Shown here: positions 51,241 to 63,506 of the stretch, piece by piece
Position numbering within the stretch: the first letter of the stretch is position 1
How the letters are laid out: each line of letters opens with the position of its first letter
Position numbers and translations under genes: made by a program
Origin: Amycolatopsis lexingtonensis
GTDB taxonomy: Bacteria > Actinomycetota > Actinomycetes > Mycobacteriales > Pseudonocardiaceae
DNA length: 64,000 bases
Direction of reading: 5' to 3'
NCBI RefSeq assembly: GCF_014873755.1
Contig: NZ_JADBEG010000001.1
Span: 4,466,501 to 4,530,500 of the forward strand
Notes under the pieces: generated by a model
The model's input: only the letters and a program-made list of their open reading frames with translations
Database searches by the model: none
What the model was told of the DNA's origin: nothing

Positions 51241-52494
51241 ATGGGAAGTGCAGAGGCCGAGGACACCGGGATGGAGATCGAGTCCACGGGCGGCCCTGTG
51301 CTGCTACGCGAACCCGCCGAGGGCACGCCCCCGGTGATCACCGAACCGTCCGCGCTGGCCGAAGCCTGCGCGCGACTCGCCGCGGGCACCGGCGCGGTGG
51401 CCGTCGACACCGAACGCGCGTCCGGCTACCGGTACTGGCCCAAGGCCTACCTCGTGCAGCTGCGCCGCGAGGGTTCCGGCACGGTGCTGATCGACCCGAT
51501 CGCACTGGCCGACGACCTCCAGCCGCTGCGCGACGTCCTCAACGACCTGGAATGGGTGCTGCACGCGGCCTCCCAGGACCTCCCCTGCCTCGCCGAGCTG
51601 GACCTGCACCCGGCGGCGCTGTTCGACACCGAGCTGGCCGGCCGGCTGGCGGGCTACGAACGCGTCGCGCTGGGCACGCTCGTGGAGCTGCTGCTCGGCT
51701 ACACCCTCGAGAAGGGGCACAGCGCGGCGGACTGGTCGAAGCGGCCGCTGCCGGTCGACTGGCTCAACTACGCGGCCCTCGACGTCGAGCTGCTCATCCA
51801 GCTGCGCGAAAAGCTGGAGGCGGAGCTGGGCGCCCAGGGCAAGCTGGAGTGGGCACGGCAGGAATTCGAGGCCGTGCGGACGGCCCCGCCGTCGCCCCCG
51901 CGGGCCGAGCCGTGGCGCCGGACGTCCGGCGTCCACAAGATCCGCAACCCCCGCGGCCTGGCGGCGGTCCGCGAGCTGTGGCAGGCGCGCGACGAGCTCG
52001 CCCGCAAACGCGACCGCGCACCGAGCCGCATCCTGCCGGACAGCGCGATCATCAACGCGGTGACGGCCGACCCGAAGACGGTCGAGGACCTCCAGGCCCT
52101 CCCGGTCTTCAGCGGCCGGGTCCAGCGCAAGTACACGGCGAGCTGGCTGCGCCACCTCCAGGCGGCCCGCGCCCTCCCGGCTTCCGAACTGCCGTCCCCG
52201 TCGCAGCCGACGGACGGCCCGCCCCCGGTCAACCGCTGGGCGGACAAGGACCCGGACGCGGCAGCCCGCCTGTCGGCGGCCCGCGCGGCGCTGACGGCGA
52301 TCGCGGAGGACCGCCGGCTGCCGGTGGAGAACCTGCTGCTGCCGGACCTGGTGCGGCGTACCTGCTGGCGGCCGCCGGCGGAGACGGACGAGGACTCGGT
52401 GGCCGCGGTGCTGCGCGCCGGCGGGGCACGGCCGTGGCAGGTGGAGCTGACGGCGACGGCGCTGAGCAAGGCCCTCCAGACGTCGGCTTCCTGA
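51241..52494 (+). CDS. rnd: Ribonuclease D family 3'-5' exonuclease with HRDC domain
   Basis: A 417-residue DEDD-type exonuclease involved in RNA 3'-end trimming. The catalytic acids are in GAVAVDTERASGYRYWP (D, E), WVLHAASQDLPCLAEL (D) and DWLNYAALDVELLIQL (Y, D). An HRDC domain follows (RGLAAVRELWQARDELARKR, PDSAIINAVTADPKTVEDLQ), and the C-terminal part is a second helical module. The ATG at 51241 is supported by the downstream homology, though about 40 N-terminal residues are non-conserved. Confidence 0.9.
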   Translation: MGSAEAEDTGMEIESTGGPVLLREPAEGTPPVITEPSALAEACARLAAGTGAVAVDTERASGYRYWPKAYLVQLRREGSGTVLIDPIALADDLQPLRDVLNDLEWVLHAASQDLPCLAELDLHPAALFDTELAGRLAGYERVALGTLVELLLGYTLEKGHSAADWSKRPLPVDWLNYAALDVELLIQLREKLEAELGAQGKLEWARQEFEAVRTAPPSPPRAEPWRRTSGVHKIRNPRGLAAVRELWQARDELARKRDRAPSRILPDSAIINAVTADPKTVEDLQALPVFSGRVQRKYTASWLRHLQAARALPASELPSPSQPTDGPPPVNRWADKDPDAAARLSAARAALTAIAEDRRLPVENLLLPDLVRRTCWRPPAETDEDSVAAVLRAGGARPWQVELTATALSKALQTSAS

Positions 52495-52505
52495 CGCCGA
52501 CCTCA

Positions 52506-52592
52506 AGCGCCCCAATGTGGCCTTGGTTGCGTCTTGCGCACCGAAGGCCGCCTTGGGTGCGTCTGACGCACCGAAGGCCACATTGGGGCGCT
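52506..52592. terminator. Long convergent terminator with nested inverted repeats
   Basis: AGCGCCCCAATGTGGCCTT (52506-52524) and its exact reverse complement (52574-52592) enclose a second imperfect stem built from two GCACCGAAGGC copies (one near 52538, one near 52568) and GCCTTGGGTGC (52550-52560). It ends 2 bp before the TetR stop and separates it from rnd. Confidence 0.8.
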
Positions 52593-52594
52593 GG

Positions 52595-53257
52595 TCAGCC
52601 GGTGAGGGTCGCCAGCAGGGTGTGGGCCTCCGCCCGCAGCTCCTCCGCCGGCTCCACCCCCACCAGCCGCACCACCCCGTCCGCCCCTTCACGGACATGC
52701 GCCTCGACGTCCAGCTCCGGGTCGTCCCGCCGCACCACCGCGATGCTCTCCACCAGCCCGAACACCAGGTCCGTCCGGATCGCCACCGCCTCGGGAGCCA
52801 CCCCCGCGGCCGCCACCAGACGACCGTAAGACGCCTTCAGATCCGCCCGTTCCGCCCGGAACCGGGCCAGGTTCGGCGACCCCACCTCCGGCAGCAAGTA
52901 CAACGCGCCCAAGTTGTGCCGGGCGCCGCCGAGCAGCCCGATGTCCGCGTACGCCAACGCCCATAGCCGAACCGCCGCCGGGCCGGAAGCACCGACCAGC
53001 CGGGAAGCCAGATCCAGCGAAGGCCGGACCGTCTCCGCCAGCAGCGCCGCGAGGATGTCTTCCTTCGCCGGGAAGTGGTAGTAGAGCGACGCCTGCCGCA
53101 GGCCCGCGCGCTCCGCTATCGCGCGGGTCGTCGTTGCCGCGTAGCCCGCTCCGGTGAACAGCTCTCCCGCCGCGTCGAGCACCGCCTGGCGCGCGTCCGG
53201 GCGGCTTGCCGCCGCTCCGCTGGCCCTCGGCCTGCCGACTCCCGCCCCTTTGCCCAC
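52595..53257 (-). CDS. TetR/AcrR-family regulator of the DUF1989/biotin-carboxylase operon
   Basis: A 220-residue regulator with the N-terminal TetR domain ARQAVLDAAGELFTGAGYAA, TTRAIAERAGLRQASLYYHF and PAKEDILAALLAETV, followed by an all-helical ligand domain. It is divergent from the permease-led operon, with 165 bp between starts. A role as its repressor, responding to a nitrogen compound or pathway intermediate, is inferred from position. I choose GTG 53257 (VGKGAGVGRPRA); the frame extends to a GTG at 53323. Confidence 0.83.
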   Translation of the reverse strand: MGKGAGVGRPRASGAAASRPDARQAVLDAAGELFTGAGYAATTTRAIAERAGLRQASLYYHFPAKEDILAALLAETVRPSLDLASRLVGASGPAAVRLWALAYADIGLLGGARHNLGALYLLPEVGSPNLARFRAERADLKASYGRLVAAAGVAPEAVAIRTDLVFGLVESIAVVRRDDPELDVEAHVREGADGVVRLVGVEPAEELRAEAHTLLATLTG

Positions 53258-53316
53258 GGGCGTGATCTTGCCAGGTCCGGCGCCCGCGCACCCGTGGTTA
53301 CCCCCGTATGTCGCTG

Positions 53317-53410
53317 TTGACACCCGGAAGCCCTCGCCGTTAACACTCCCCTCACACGCCGGAGATCGAAAAGTCCGGCCGCGGGCCTAATTTCTGTCAA
53401 ACGATCGAAA
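53317..53410 (+). promoter_or_regulatory. Promoter region of the permease/carboxylase operon
   Basis: TTGACA (53317-53322) and TAACAC (53341-53346) are 18 bp apart, a reasonable -35/-10 pair. Downstream, GATCGAAA occurs twice as a direct repeat (53364-53371 and 53403-53410), possibly a regulator site. AAGGAGTCCGC before the ATG at 53423 is the ribosome site. No guanidine riboswitch could be recognised here. Confidence 0.4.
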
Positions 53411-53422
53411 CAAGGAGTCCGC

Positions 53423-54889
53423 ATGCCACCCGACGATCTCGCCGCCTTCGGTTACCGCCAGGAGCTCCGCCGGTCGCTGGGCGGGTTCTCCGCCTTCGCC
53501 GCCGGCTTCTCGTTCGTCTCCATCCTCACCACCGTTTTCCAGCTCTTCGGCTTCGGCTACACCTTCGGCGGCCCGCTCTTCTTCTGGACGTGGCCGGTCG
53601 TCCTCGGCGGCCAGGTGCTCGTGGCGCTCACCTTCGCCGAACTCGCCGCGCGCTTCCCGCTCGCCGGATCCGTGTACCAGTGGGCGAAACAGCTCTCGAA
53701 GGGATTCCTCGGCTGGCTCGCCGGCTGGATGATGCTGCTCGGCTGCGTCGTCGCCCTCGCCGCCGCGGCGATCGCGCTGCAGGTGGTGCTGCCCTCGGTG
53801 TGGGACGGCTTCCAGCTCGTCGGCGGCGACCCGTCGGTGACGTCGCCCTCGGGCGCGGCCAACGCCGTCCTCCTCGGCACGCTCCTGCTCGTCTTCACCA
53901 CCCTCGTCAACGCCGGCGGCGTCCGGCTGATGGCCCGGATCAACGATGTCGGGGTCGCGGCCGAACTGCTCGGCGTCGTCGTCCTGATCATCGGCCTCGG
54001 TTTGTTCGCCGTCCGCGGGCCGCAAGTGGTCGCGCACGACGCCCCCGGCACCAGCGCCGGGATCGGTGGCGTTCTCGCTTCGGCGCTCATGGCCGCCTAC
54101 GTGCTCTACGGATTCGACACCGCCGCTTCGGTCGCCGAGGAGACGAAGGACGCGCGTAAGGCGGCCCCGCGGGCGGTGCTGCGGGCCGTGCTCGTCTCCG
54201 GGATCGGCGGGCTCGCCGTGGTGCTCACCGCGCTGATGGCCGCACCGAGCCTCACCGACGGGCAGCTCGCCGGCCACGGCCTGCCGTACGTCATCACCGC
54301 CGTCTTCGGGGACACCCTCGGCCGCGTCTTCCTCGCCGACGTCGCCATCGCCGTCGTGGTCTGCACGCTCACCATCCAGACCGGCACCGTGCGGCTGATC
54401 TTCGCGATGGCCCGCGACGGCGCGCTCCCCGGCGCCGCCCGACTTTCGTCGGTGAATCCGCGCACCGGGACGCCGGTCGGGCCCGCGCTCGTCTCCGGGG
54501 TGCTGGCCATCGCGCTCCTGCTGCTCAACGTCGGCAACCCGACGCTCTTCAGCACGATCACCGGGACGTCGGTGGTGGTCGTCTACCTGGCGTACCTGCT
54601 GGTCACCGGCCCCCTGCTGATCGCAAGGCTGCGCGGGCGGTTCCCCGCCGAACCCGGCCGGTTCTCGCTCGGCCGCTGGGGTGTTCCGCTGAACGGCGCA
54701 GCCGTGCTCTACGGGATCGCCATGATCGTGAACATCGCCTGGCCGCGCCCGGAGATCTACGACGTCGCCGGTTCGGGCGCCCCCTGGATGCTGCTGTTCC
54801 CGATAGAGTTCGTCGGCGGCGCACTGGTGATCGGCTGGCTCTGCTGGCTGCGGCTGCGCCCCGCTCCCGCCCTCGAACCCGCGATCTGA
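53423..54889 (+). CDS. APC-superfamily amino acid/nitrogen-compound permease
   Basis: A 488-residue transporter with about 12 membrane helices, starting FGYRQELRRSLGGFSAFAAGF, the consensus N terminus of the amino acid/choline transporter branch. Further helices include GWLAGWMMLLGCVVALAAAA and AAYVLYGFDTAASVAEETKD, the latter containing the substrate-region Gly-Phe-Asp. The neighbouring enzymes suggest it imports guanidine or a related nitrogen compound. Eleven base pairs separate it from the next gene. Confidence 0.88.
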   Translation: MPPDDLAAFGYRQELRRSLGGFSAFAAGFSFVSILTTVFQLFGFGYTFGGPLFFWTWPVVLGGQVLVALTFAELAARFPLAGSVYQWAKQLSKGFLGWLAGWMMLLGCVVALAAAAIALQVVLPSVWDGFQLVGGDPSVTSPSGAANAVLLGTLLLVFTTLVNAGGVRLMARINDVGVAAELLGVVVLIIGLGLFAVRGPQVVAHDAPGTSAGIGGVLASALMAAYVLYGFDTAASVAEETKDARKAAPRAVLRAVLVSGIGGLAVVLTALMAAPSLTDGQLAGHGLPYVITAVFGDTLGRVFLADVAIAVVVCTLTIQTGTVRLIFAMARDGALPGAARLSSVNPRTGTPVGPALVSGVLAIALLLLNVGNPTLFSTITGTSVVVVYLAYLLVTGPLLIARLRGRFPAEPGRFSLGRWGVPLNGAAVLYGIAMIVNIAWPRPEIYDVAGSGAPWMLLFPIEFVGGALVIGWLCWLRLRPAPALEPAI

Positions 54890-54899
54890 GAGGACGTCC

Positions 54900-55733
54900 A
54901 TGAGCACCACCGCCACCACCTACGGCGCCCGGGACCACGCCCGGGCCCAGGCCGGCACCGTGGTCGAAACGATGCCGTCGATCCCGGCGAGCACGTTCGG
55001 CACTCCCCCGCCCGGGGTCGCGCCCGAAGCGCTGACCTGGGCGGAGACCGTGGCCGGGGGCGGCTACACGCACAAGGTGCTGGCCCGCGGCACGCGGCTG
55101 CGCCTGACCGACGTCGAGGGCGACGCCTGCGCGCACGTGCTGCTGTTCAACGCCGAGGGGCCCTGGGAGCGGCTGAACGTCGCGGACACGGTGAAGGTGC
55201 AGTGGAACGCCTACCTCGGCGAGAAGGTGGCCCTGCTGTCCGACCAGGGCCGCGTCCTCGCCACGATCGTCGCGGACTCCAGCGGCCGCCACGACGCCCT
55301 GTGCGGGACGTCCACTGTGGACGGCAACACCGGGCACTACGGCGACGGTGCCCCGCAGGGCCCCTCCCCCGCCGGCCTGCCGCTGTTCACTCTGGCCGCG
55401 GCGAAGAACGGGCTCGGGCCGCGTGACCTGCCGCCGAGCCTGTCGTTCTTCCAGGGCGTGCGCGTCCAGCCGGAAGGCGCACTGGAGTTCACCGGCTCGG
55501 CGGGCGCCGGGAAGTCCGTCGACCTGCGGATCGAGATCCCGTCGATCGTGCTGATCGCCAACGTGCCGCACCCGGTGGACCCGCGGCCGGACTACACCGC
55601 GACGAACCTCGAAGTCCTCGCCTGGCGCGACAAACCTTCCACGCCGGACAGTCCGGAATGGACACATTCGCCGGAGGCGCAGCGCGCGTTCGAGAACACC
55701 GCCGACTACCTGACCGCACGGGGGATCGCATGA
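54900..55733 (+). CDS. DUF1989 protein 1 (UAAP1 / carboxyguanidine deiminase subunit)
   Basis: A 277-residue DUF1989 protein, called urea amidolyase-associated protein 1 in annotations. Visible motifs are LRLTDVEGDACAHVLLFNAE, TVKVQWNAYLGEKVALLSDQ, VADSSGRHDALCG and a zinc-type Cys/His set. Pairs of DUF1989 proteins encoded with this type of carboxylase have been shown to be the two subunits of carboxyguanidine deiminase (CgdA/CgdB), which removes ammonia to give allophanate. I assign that role by context. AGAGGACGTCC precedes the ATG. It overlaps the second DUF1989 gene by 4 nt. Confidence 0.85.
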   Translation: MSTTATTYGARDHARAQAGTVVETMPSIPASTFGTPPPGVAPEALTWAETVAGGGYTHKVLARGTRLRLTDVEGDACAHVLLFNAEGPWERLNVADTVKVQWNAYLGEKVALLSDQGRVLATIVADSSGRHDALCGTSTVDGNTGHYGDGAPQGPSPAGLPLFTLAAAKNGLGPRDLPPSLSFFQGVRVQPEGALEFTGSAGAGKSVDLRIEIPSIVLIANVPHPVDPRPDYTATNLEVLAWRDKPSTPDSPEWTHSPEAQRAFENTADYLTARGIA

Positions 55734-56361
55734 GCACGGCGTACGAGTCGCAGCTTGAGCTGACGTTCGACGTCCCGGCGCGCGCGCCGTTCTCGACCAT
55801 CCTGAAGCGCGGCAGCGAGCTGGCGATCATCGACCTGGGTGGCAACCAGGCCGTCGACTTCCTCTGCTACGACGCGAACGACACGGCCAAGCGCTACAGC
55901 GCGGCGGCGACGATCGCGGCGCAGCGCAACATCTTCCTGACCACGGGCAGCGTCCTGCGCACGCAGGAGGGCGCGCCGCTGCTGACCGTCGTCGCCGACA
56001 CCTGCGGCCGCCACGACACCATCGGCGGGGCGTGCAGCAAGGAGTCCAACAGCCTCCGCTACGGCCAGCACACCCGGTTCCAGCACGCGTGCGTCGAGAA
56101 CTTCCTCAGCGAAGGCGCGAAGTGGGGGCTGGGCAAGCGCGACCTGGTCAGCAACGTCAACTGGTACATGAACGTGCCGGTCGAAGAAGACGGCACGCTC
56201 GGCATCGTCGACGGCATTTCCGCGCCGGGCCTGGAAGTCCGGCTGCGCGCCGAGACCGACGTCCTCGTGCTCGTGTCGAACTGCCCGCAGATCAACAACC
56301 CCTGCAACGGGTTCGACCCGACACCGGTCCGCATGGTCGTGACGGCCCCCGGAGGCAGCGA

Positions 56362-56365
<4 letters not shown>
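55730..56365 (+). CDS. DUF1989 protein 2 (UAAP2 / carboxyguanidine deiminase subunit)
   Basis: A 211-residue DUF1989 paralogue. STILKRGSELAIIDLGGNQA, VDFLCYDANDTAKRYSAAAT, TVVADTCGRHDTIGGACSKE and SNVNWYMNVPVEEDGTLGIV are the conserved blocks; the Cys and His residues in DTCGRHD and NCPQINNPC look metal-binding. It is thought to act as a heterodimer with the preceding gene. The ATG at 55730 overlaps the previous stop (ATGA), and its stop overlaps the carboxylase GTG. Confidence 0.85.
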
Positions 56366-59885
<3,520 letters not shown>

Positions 59886-59889
<4 letters not shown>

Positions 59890-61478
59890 CCGCCATCGAG
59901 GAACGGGTGCGGGCCGCGTACCGCCGGATCGAGCAGGTGGATCGGCCGGAGATCTGGATCGACCTGCGGCCCGAAGCCGAGGTACTGGCCGAGGCGGCCA
60001 CGCTCGCGAACCGCGGCCTGCCGCTGGCCGGGAAGCTCGTCGCGGTCAAGGGCAACATCGACGTCGCCGGGCTGCCGACGACGTCGGGCTGCCCGGCGTA
60101 CGCGTACAAGCCGGAGGCCGACGCCCCGGTCGTCGCGCGGCTGCGGGCGGCCGGAGCGCTGGTGCTCGGCACGACCAACCTGGACCAGTTCGCGACCGGG
60201 CTGGTCGGGACGCGCAGCCCGTACGGCGCGGTGCGGAACGCCGTCGACCCGGCGTACGTCTCGGGCGGGTCGAGTTCGGGGTCGGCGGTGGCCGTCGCAC
60301 TGGGCATCGTCGACCTGGCCCTGGGCACGGACACGGCGGGGTCTGGCCGGGTGCCGGCGGCGTTCAACGGTATCGTCGGGCTCAAGCCGACCCCGGGCCT
60401 GCTGCCGACCGAAGGCGTGGTGCCCGCGTGCGCGAGCATCGACTGCGTGTCGCTGTTCGCGCGGACAGTCGAGGAAGCGTCGTACGCGCTGACCTGCCTG
60501 GCCGAGCCCGCGCAGGTCCACACGGGACGGTTCCGGCTGGGCGTGCCCGCCGAGCTGGGTCCCTTGGCACCGGGGTGGGCGGAGGCGTTCGAGGCCGCCG
60601 TCGAGGAGTACGCGGCCGCGGGTGCCGAACTGACCACTGTGGACATATCGGCTTTCCTGGAGGCGGCCCAGCTGCTGTACGGCGGCGCGTTCGTCGCCGA
60701 GCGGTACACCGCGGTCGGCGAGTTCCTGGACGCGCACCCGGACGACGTGGACCCGGTGGTGCACGGCATCATCACCGGCGGCCGGGACATCCCGGCCCAC
60801 CGGCTGTTCGCGGACCAGGCGAAGCTCGCGGGCCTGCGAGCCGAAGCGCTGGCGACACTGGCCGGCGTCGACGCGCTGCTGGTCCCGACGACGACCGAGC
60901 ACCCGACGCTGGCGGAGGTCGCCGCGGACCCGGTCGCGGTCAACGCCCGGCTGGGCCGGTTCACCAACTCCACCAACCTGTTCGGGCTGTCCGCGCTGGC
61001 GGTGCCCTCGGGCACGGTGGCCGGGCGCCCGTTCGGCGTGATGCTGGTCGGCGCCCCGCACGACGACCTGAAGCTGGCGGCACTGGCGACCCTGCGCGAC
61101 GAGCGGGTGCCGATCGTGGTGGTCGGCGCGCACCTGCGCGGGCAGCCGCTCAACCACGAACTGACGTCCCGGGGCGGACGGTTCGTGGCTTCGGTTTCGA
61201 CGTCGGCGTCCTACCGGTTGTACGCGCTGGACACGGTGCCGCCGAAGCCCGGCCTGGTGCGGGCCGCTTCCGGCGGCGTCGCGATCGCGGCGGAGGTGTG
61301 GGACCTGCCGGTGCGCGGCTTCGGCGAGTTCGTCTCGCGGATTCCCGCCCCCTTGGCGATCGGGAAGGTGGAGCTGGCCGACGGTACGCGGGTGCCCGGC
61401 TTCCTCTGCGAACCGGCGGCGATCGAGGGCGCGGAGGACATTTCGGCGAAGGGCGGCTGGCTGGCGCACCTCGGATAA
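59886..61478 (+). CDS. Allophanate hydrolase
   Basis: A 530-residue amidase-signature enzyme that splits allophanate to ammonia and CO2, the last step of the pathway. The Ser-cisSer-Lys triad is visible: Lys in LVAVKGNIDVAG, cis-Ser in SGGSSSGSAVAVALG, nucleophile Ser in GTDTAGSGRVPAAFNG. The C-terminal ~120 residues (VVVVGAHLRGQPLNHELTSR to ISAKGGWLAHLG) form the family-specific second domain. The ATG overlaps the carboxylase stop by 4 nt. Confidence 0.92.
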
Positions 61479-61508
61479 ATCGGATGCGCGTCACCGGATA
61501 CTGGGTGG

Positions 61509-62732
61509 GTGAACGTTTCTTCGTGCGGCCATCTCGCACCGGCCGCCGGGGCGCGCGTCTGCGCCCACCTCACCACCGACAACGGACCGGGCTGCTTCCG
61601 CGTGCTCACCGGTGTCGCGACCCGATACGACCTGCTGTGCCGAACGTGTGCCGAAGCCGAAGCACCCGAATTGCTGGAAGCGTGTGTCGGCTGCTTCGAA
61701 CGCGCTGAAAGCGATGCCTACCTGGGCTGGCGCGGCGACCCCGGAATCCTCCGGCGAGACCGGGCTCTCGGCGGCACCTGGACGACGGCGCCCTGCGCGG
61801 TCACCCCGCTCAACGACCGGTGTCTCGCGCCGCTGCCGGACGGCTGGCTCGCGCGCACCGGCGCCGGGCTCGTCGCGATCCACCCCGGCGAGCCGCCCCG
61901 CCGGGTCGCCACCGTCGACCTCCCGGACGAAGTTCCGGCGACGGGGCCGGGGCAGCCCCGCGCACCGGCGCTGCACACCGCCGCCGACGGCCGGTTCGCC
62001 GCCGCGGTCACCGACTACGGCCGTCACGGCGTGGTCGTCGACCTCGCCTCGGGCGCGGTGACCCTGGCCCTGGACCGGCAGGACTACCACACCGAGACGG
62101 TCCGGTTCCCGGTCGCGTTCCTCGGCGCGCAGGTCGTCGCCGCCACCGACTGGAACCGGCTCGACGTCTTCGAGGCGGCCACGGGGCGCCTGCTCACCGA
62201 GCGCGTCACGACCCGCGAGGAGAGCCCCGAGCACTACCTCGACTACTTCCAGGGCGCACTGCTGCCGAGCCCATCCGGGCGGTCCCTGCTCGTGGACGGC
62301 TGGGTCTGGCAGCCGGAGGGGATCCCGCTGGTGCTCGACTGCGCGGCCTGGCTCGCGGGCGAGACGCACGCGCCCGAGCACGGCCAGGCGCTCACCTTCC
62401 GCGATCCCTGGGACGTGCCGATGGCTTGGGTGGACGAGGAAACTGTCGCGCTGCAAGAGATCGGCGACGAGCGGACGATCGACGGCGTCCAGCTCCACGA
62501 CGCGCGGACCGGACGCCGGCTCGGGATGTTCGCGGGCCCGAAGGGACCGATGTGGGGCCACGGCGGGCTGCTGTACGTCACCGCCGAGGACGGGTTCGAG
62601 GTCTGGGACCCCGCCGACGGTGCCCGGATCGGCTTCGCGGCGGGCTTCCGCCCCACCGCGCACGACCCGGCGAGCGGCGCCTTCGCCGAACTCCGTAACG
62701 ATCAGCTGAGGATCTGGGCACCCGTCGGATAA
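61509..62732 (+). CDS. Uncharacterised protein with Cys-rich N terminus and beta-propeller-like body
   Basis: A 407-residue protein. The first ~65 residues hold spaced Cys and His residues (SSCGHLAPAAGARVCAHL, LLCRTCAEAEAP, EACVGCFERAE), suggesting one or two zinc sites. The rest is beta-rich with repeated short blocks (GRFAAAVTDYGRHGVVVDLA, FLGAQVVAATDWNRLDVFEA, MWGHGGLLYVTAEDGFEVWD) like a WD/PQQ-type propeller. No enzyme motif is seen. GTG start at 61509, 30 bp after the allophanate hydrolase gene, but the function need not be linked. Confidence 0.7.
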   Translation: MNVSSCGHLAPAAGARVCAHLTTDNGPGCFRVLTGVATRYDLLCRTCAEAEAPELLEACVGCFERAESDAYLGWRGDPGILRRDRALGGTWTTAPCAVTPLNDRCLAPLPDGWLARTGAGLVAIHPGEPPRRVATVDLPDEVPATGPGQPRAPALHTAADGRFAAAVTDYGRHGVVVDLASGAVTLALDRQDYHTETVRFPVAFLGAQVVAATDWNRLDVFEAATGRLLTERVTTREESPEHYLDYFQGALLPSPSGRSLLVDGWVWQPEGIPLVLDCAAWLAGETHAPEHGQALTFRDPWDVPMAWVDEETVALQEIGDERTIDGVQLHDARTGRRLGMFAGPKGPMWGHGGLLYVTAEDGFEVWDPADGARIGFAAGFRPTAHDPASGAFAELRNDQLRIWAPVG

Positions 62733-62791
62733 CAACGCTCGTCCCGGGGCAGGAGAACGCCGATGACCTCGGTGAGACCCCGGAGGCGGCC

Positions 62792-63421
62792 ATGACCACG
62801 GCGACCAGATCCCCGCAGAGCACCCTCGTCCACTCCTACCTGTTCCTCCGGCGCGCCATCGGGCTGATCGGCCTGGCGCTGCCGTTCGTCCTGATCCTCG
62901 GCAAGCAGTGGGCGCAGGGCGGCGACCTCGTCGGGTCGCTCAGCGGCTACTACTACACCGACGTCCGCGACGTCTTCGTCGGCTCGATGTGCGCCGCCGG
63001 GGTGTTCCTGCTCGCCTACTACGGCCACGACTTCGTCGACAACGTCGCGAGCACCGTGGCCGGGCTCGGCGCGATCGGGCTCGCGCTGTTCCCGACGACG
63101 CCGGACCACGACGTCACGGCGTGGGACCGCACCTCCGGCGTGCTGCACCTGACGTTCGCCGCGGTCTTCTTCCTCTCCCTCGCCTACTTCTGCCTGCGCC
63201 TGTTCCCCCACGACGGCGAGCAGCCCCCCGGTTTCGGCGTCGTCTACCGCGTCTGCGGCGTGGTGATCCTGGCCGCGCTGGTGCTCATCGCGCTGACGAG
63301 CTGGCTGCGGCTGGTGCCCGAGCTACACCCGGCGTTGTGGCTGGAGAGCGTCGCCGTCTGGGCGTTCGGTGTCGCCTGGCTGCTGAAGGGGCAGACGTTG
63401 ACGCCCAAGAGTGTGCCGTAG
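62792..63421 (+). CDS. Multi-pass membrane protein (DUF998-like), uncharacterised
   Basis: A 209-residue protein with about six membrane helices: AIGLIGLALPFVLIL, VFVGSMCAAGVFLLAYYG, VASTVAGLGAIGLALFPTTP, LTFAAVFFLSLAYFCLRLF, VCGVVILAALVLIALTSW and SVAVWAFGVAWLLKG. The conserved FPTTPDHDVTAWDRTSGVLH loop between helices resembles DUF998 proteins. No catalytic motif is evident. The ATG at 62792 follows GGAGGCGGCC. Confidence 0.75.
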   Translation: MTTATRSPQSTLVHSYLFLRRAIGLIGLALPFVLILGKQWAQGGDLVGSLSGYYYTDVRDVFVGSMCAAGVFLLAYYGHDFVDNVASTVAGLGAIGLALFPTTPDHDVTAWDRTSGVLHLTFAAVFFLSLAYFCLRLFPHDGEQPPGFGVVYRVCGVVILAALVLIALTSWLRLVPELHPALWLESVAVWAFGVAWLLKGQTLTPKSVP

Positions 63422-63506
63422 CCCACTCGACCGGGCCACAGCACTGGTTACCGACGGGTAACAAGGGCTATCGTGCGGGCAAAGACCTCTACTTCATGGA
63501 GCTTCA

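Noticed and set aside
53258..53422. Guanidine riboswitch upstream of the permease
   Set aside because: No ACGR-loop hairpin pair or guanidine-I/III core was recognisable, and a divergent TetR gene offers another means of control.
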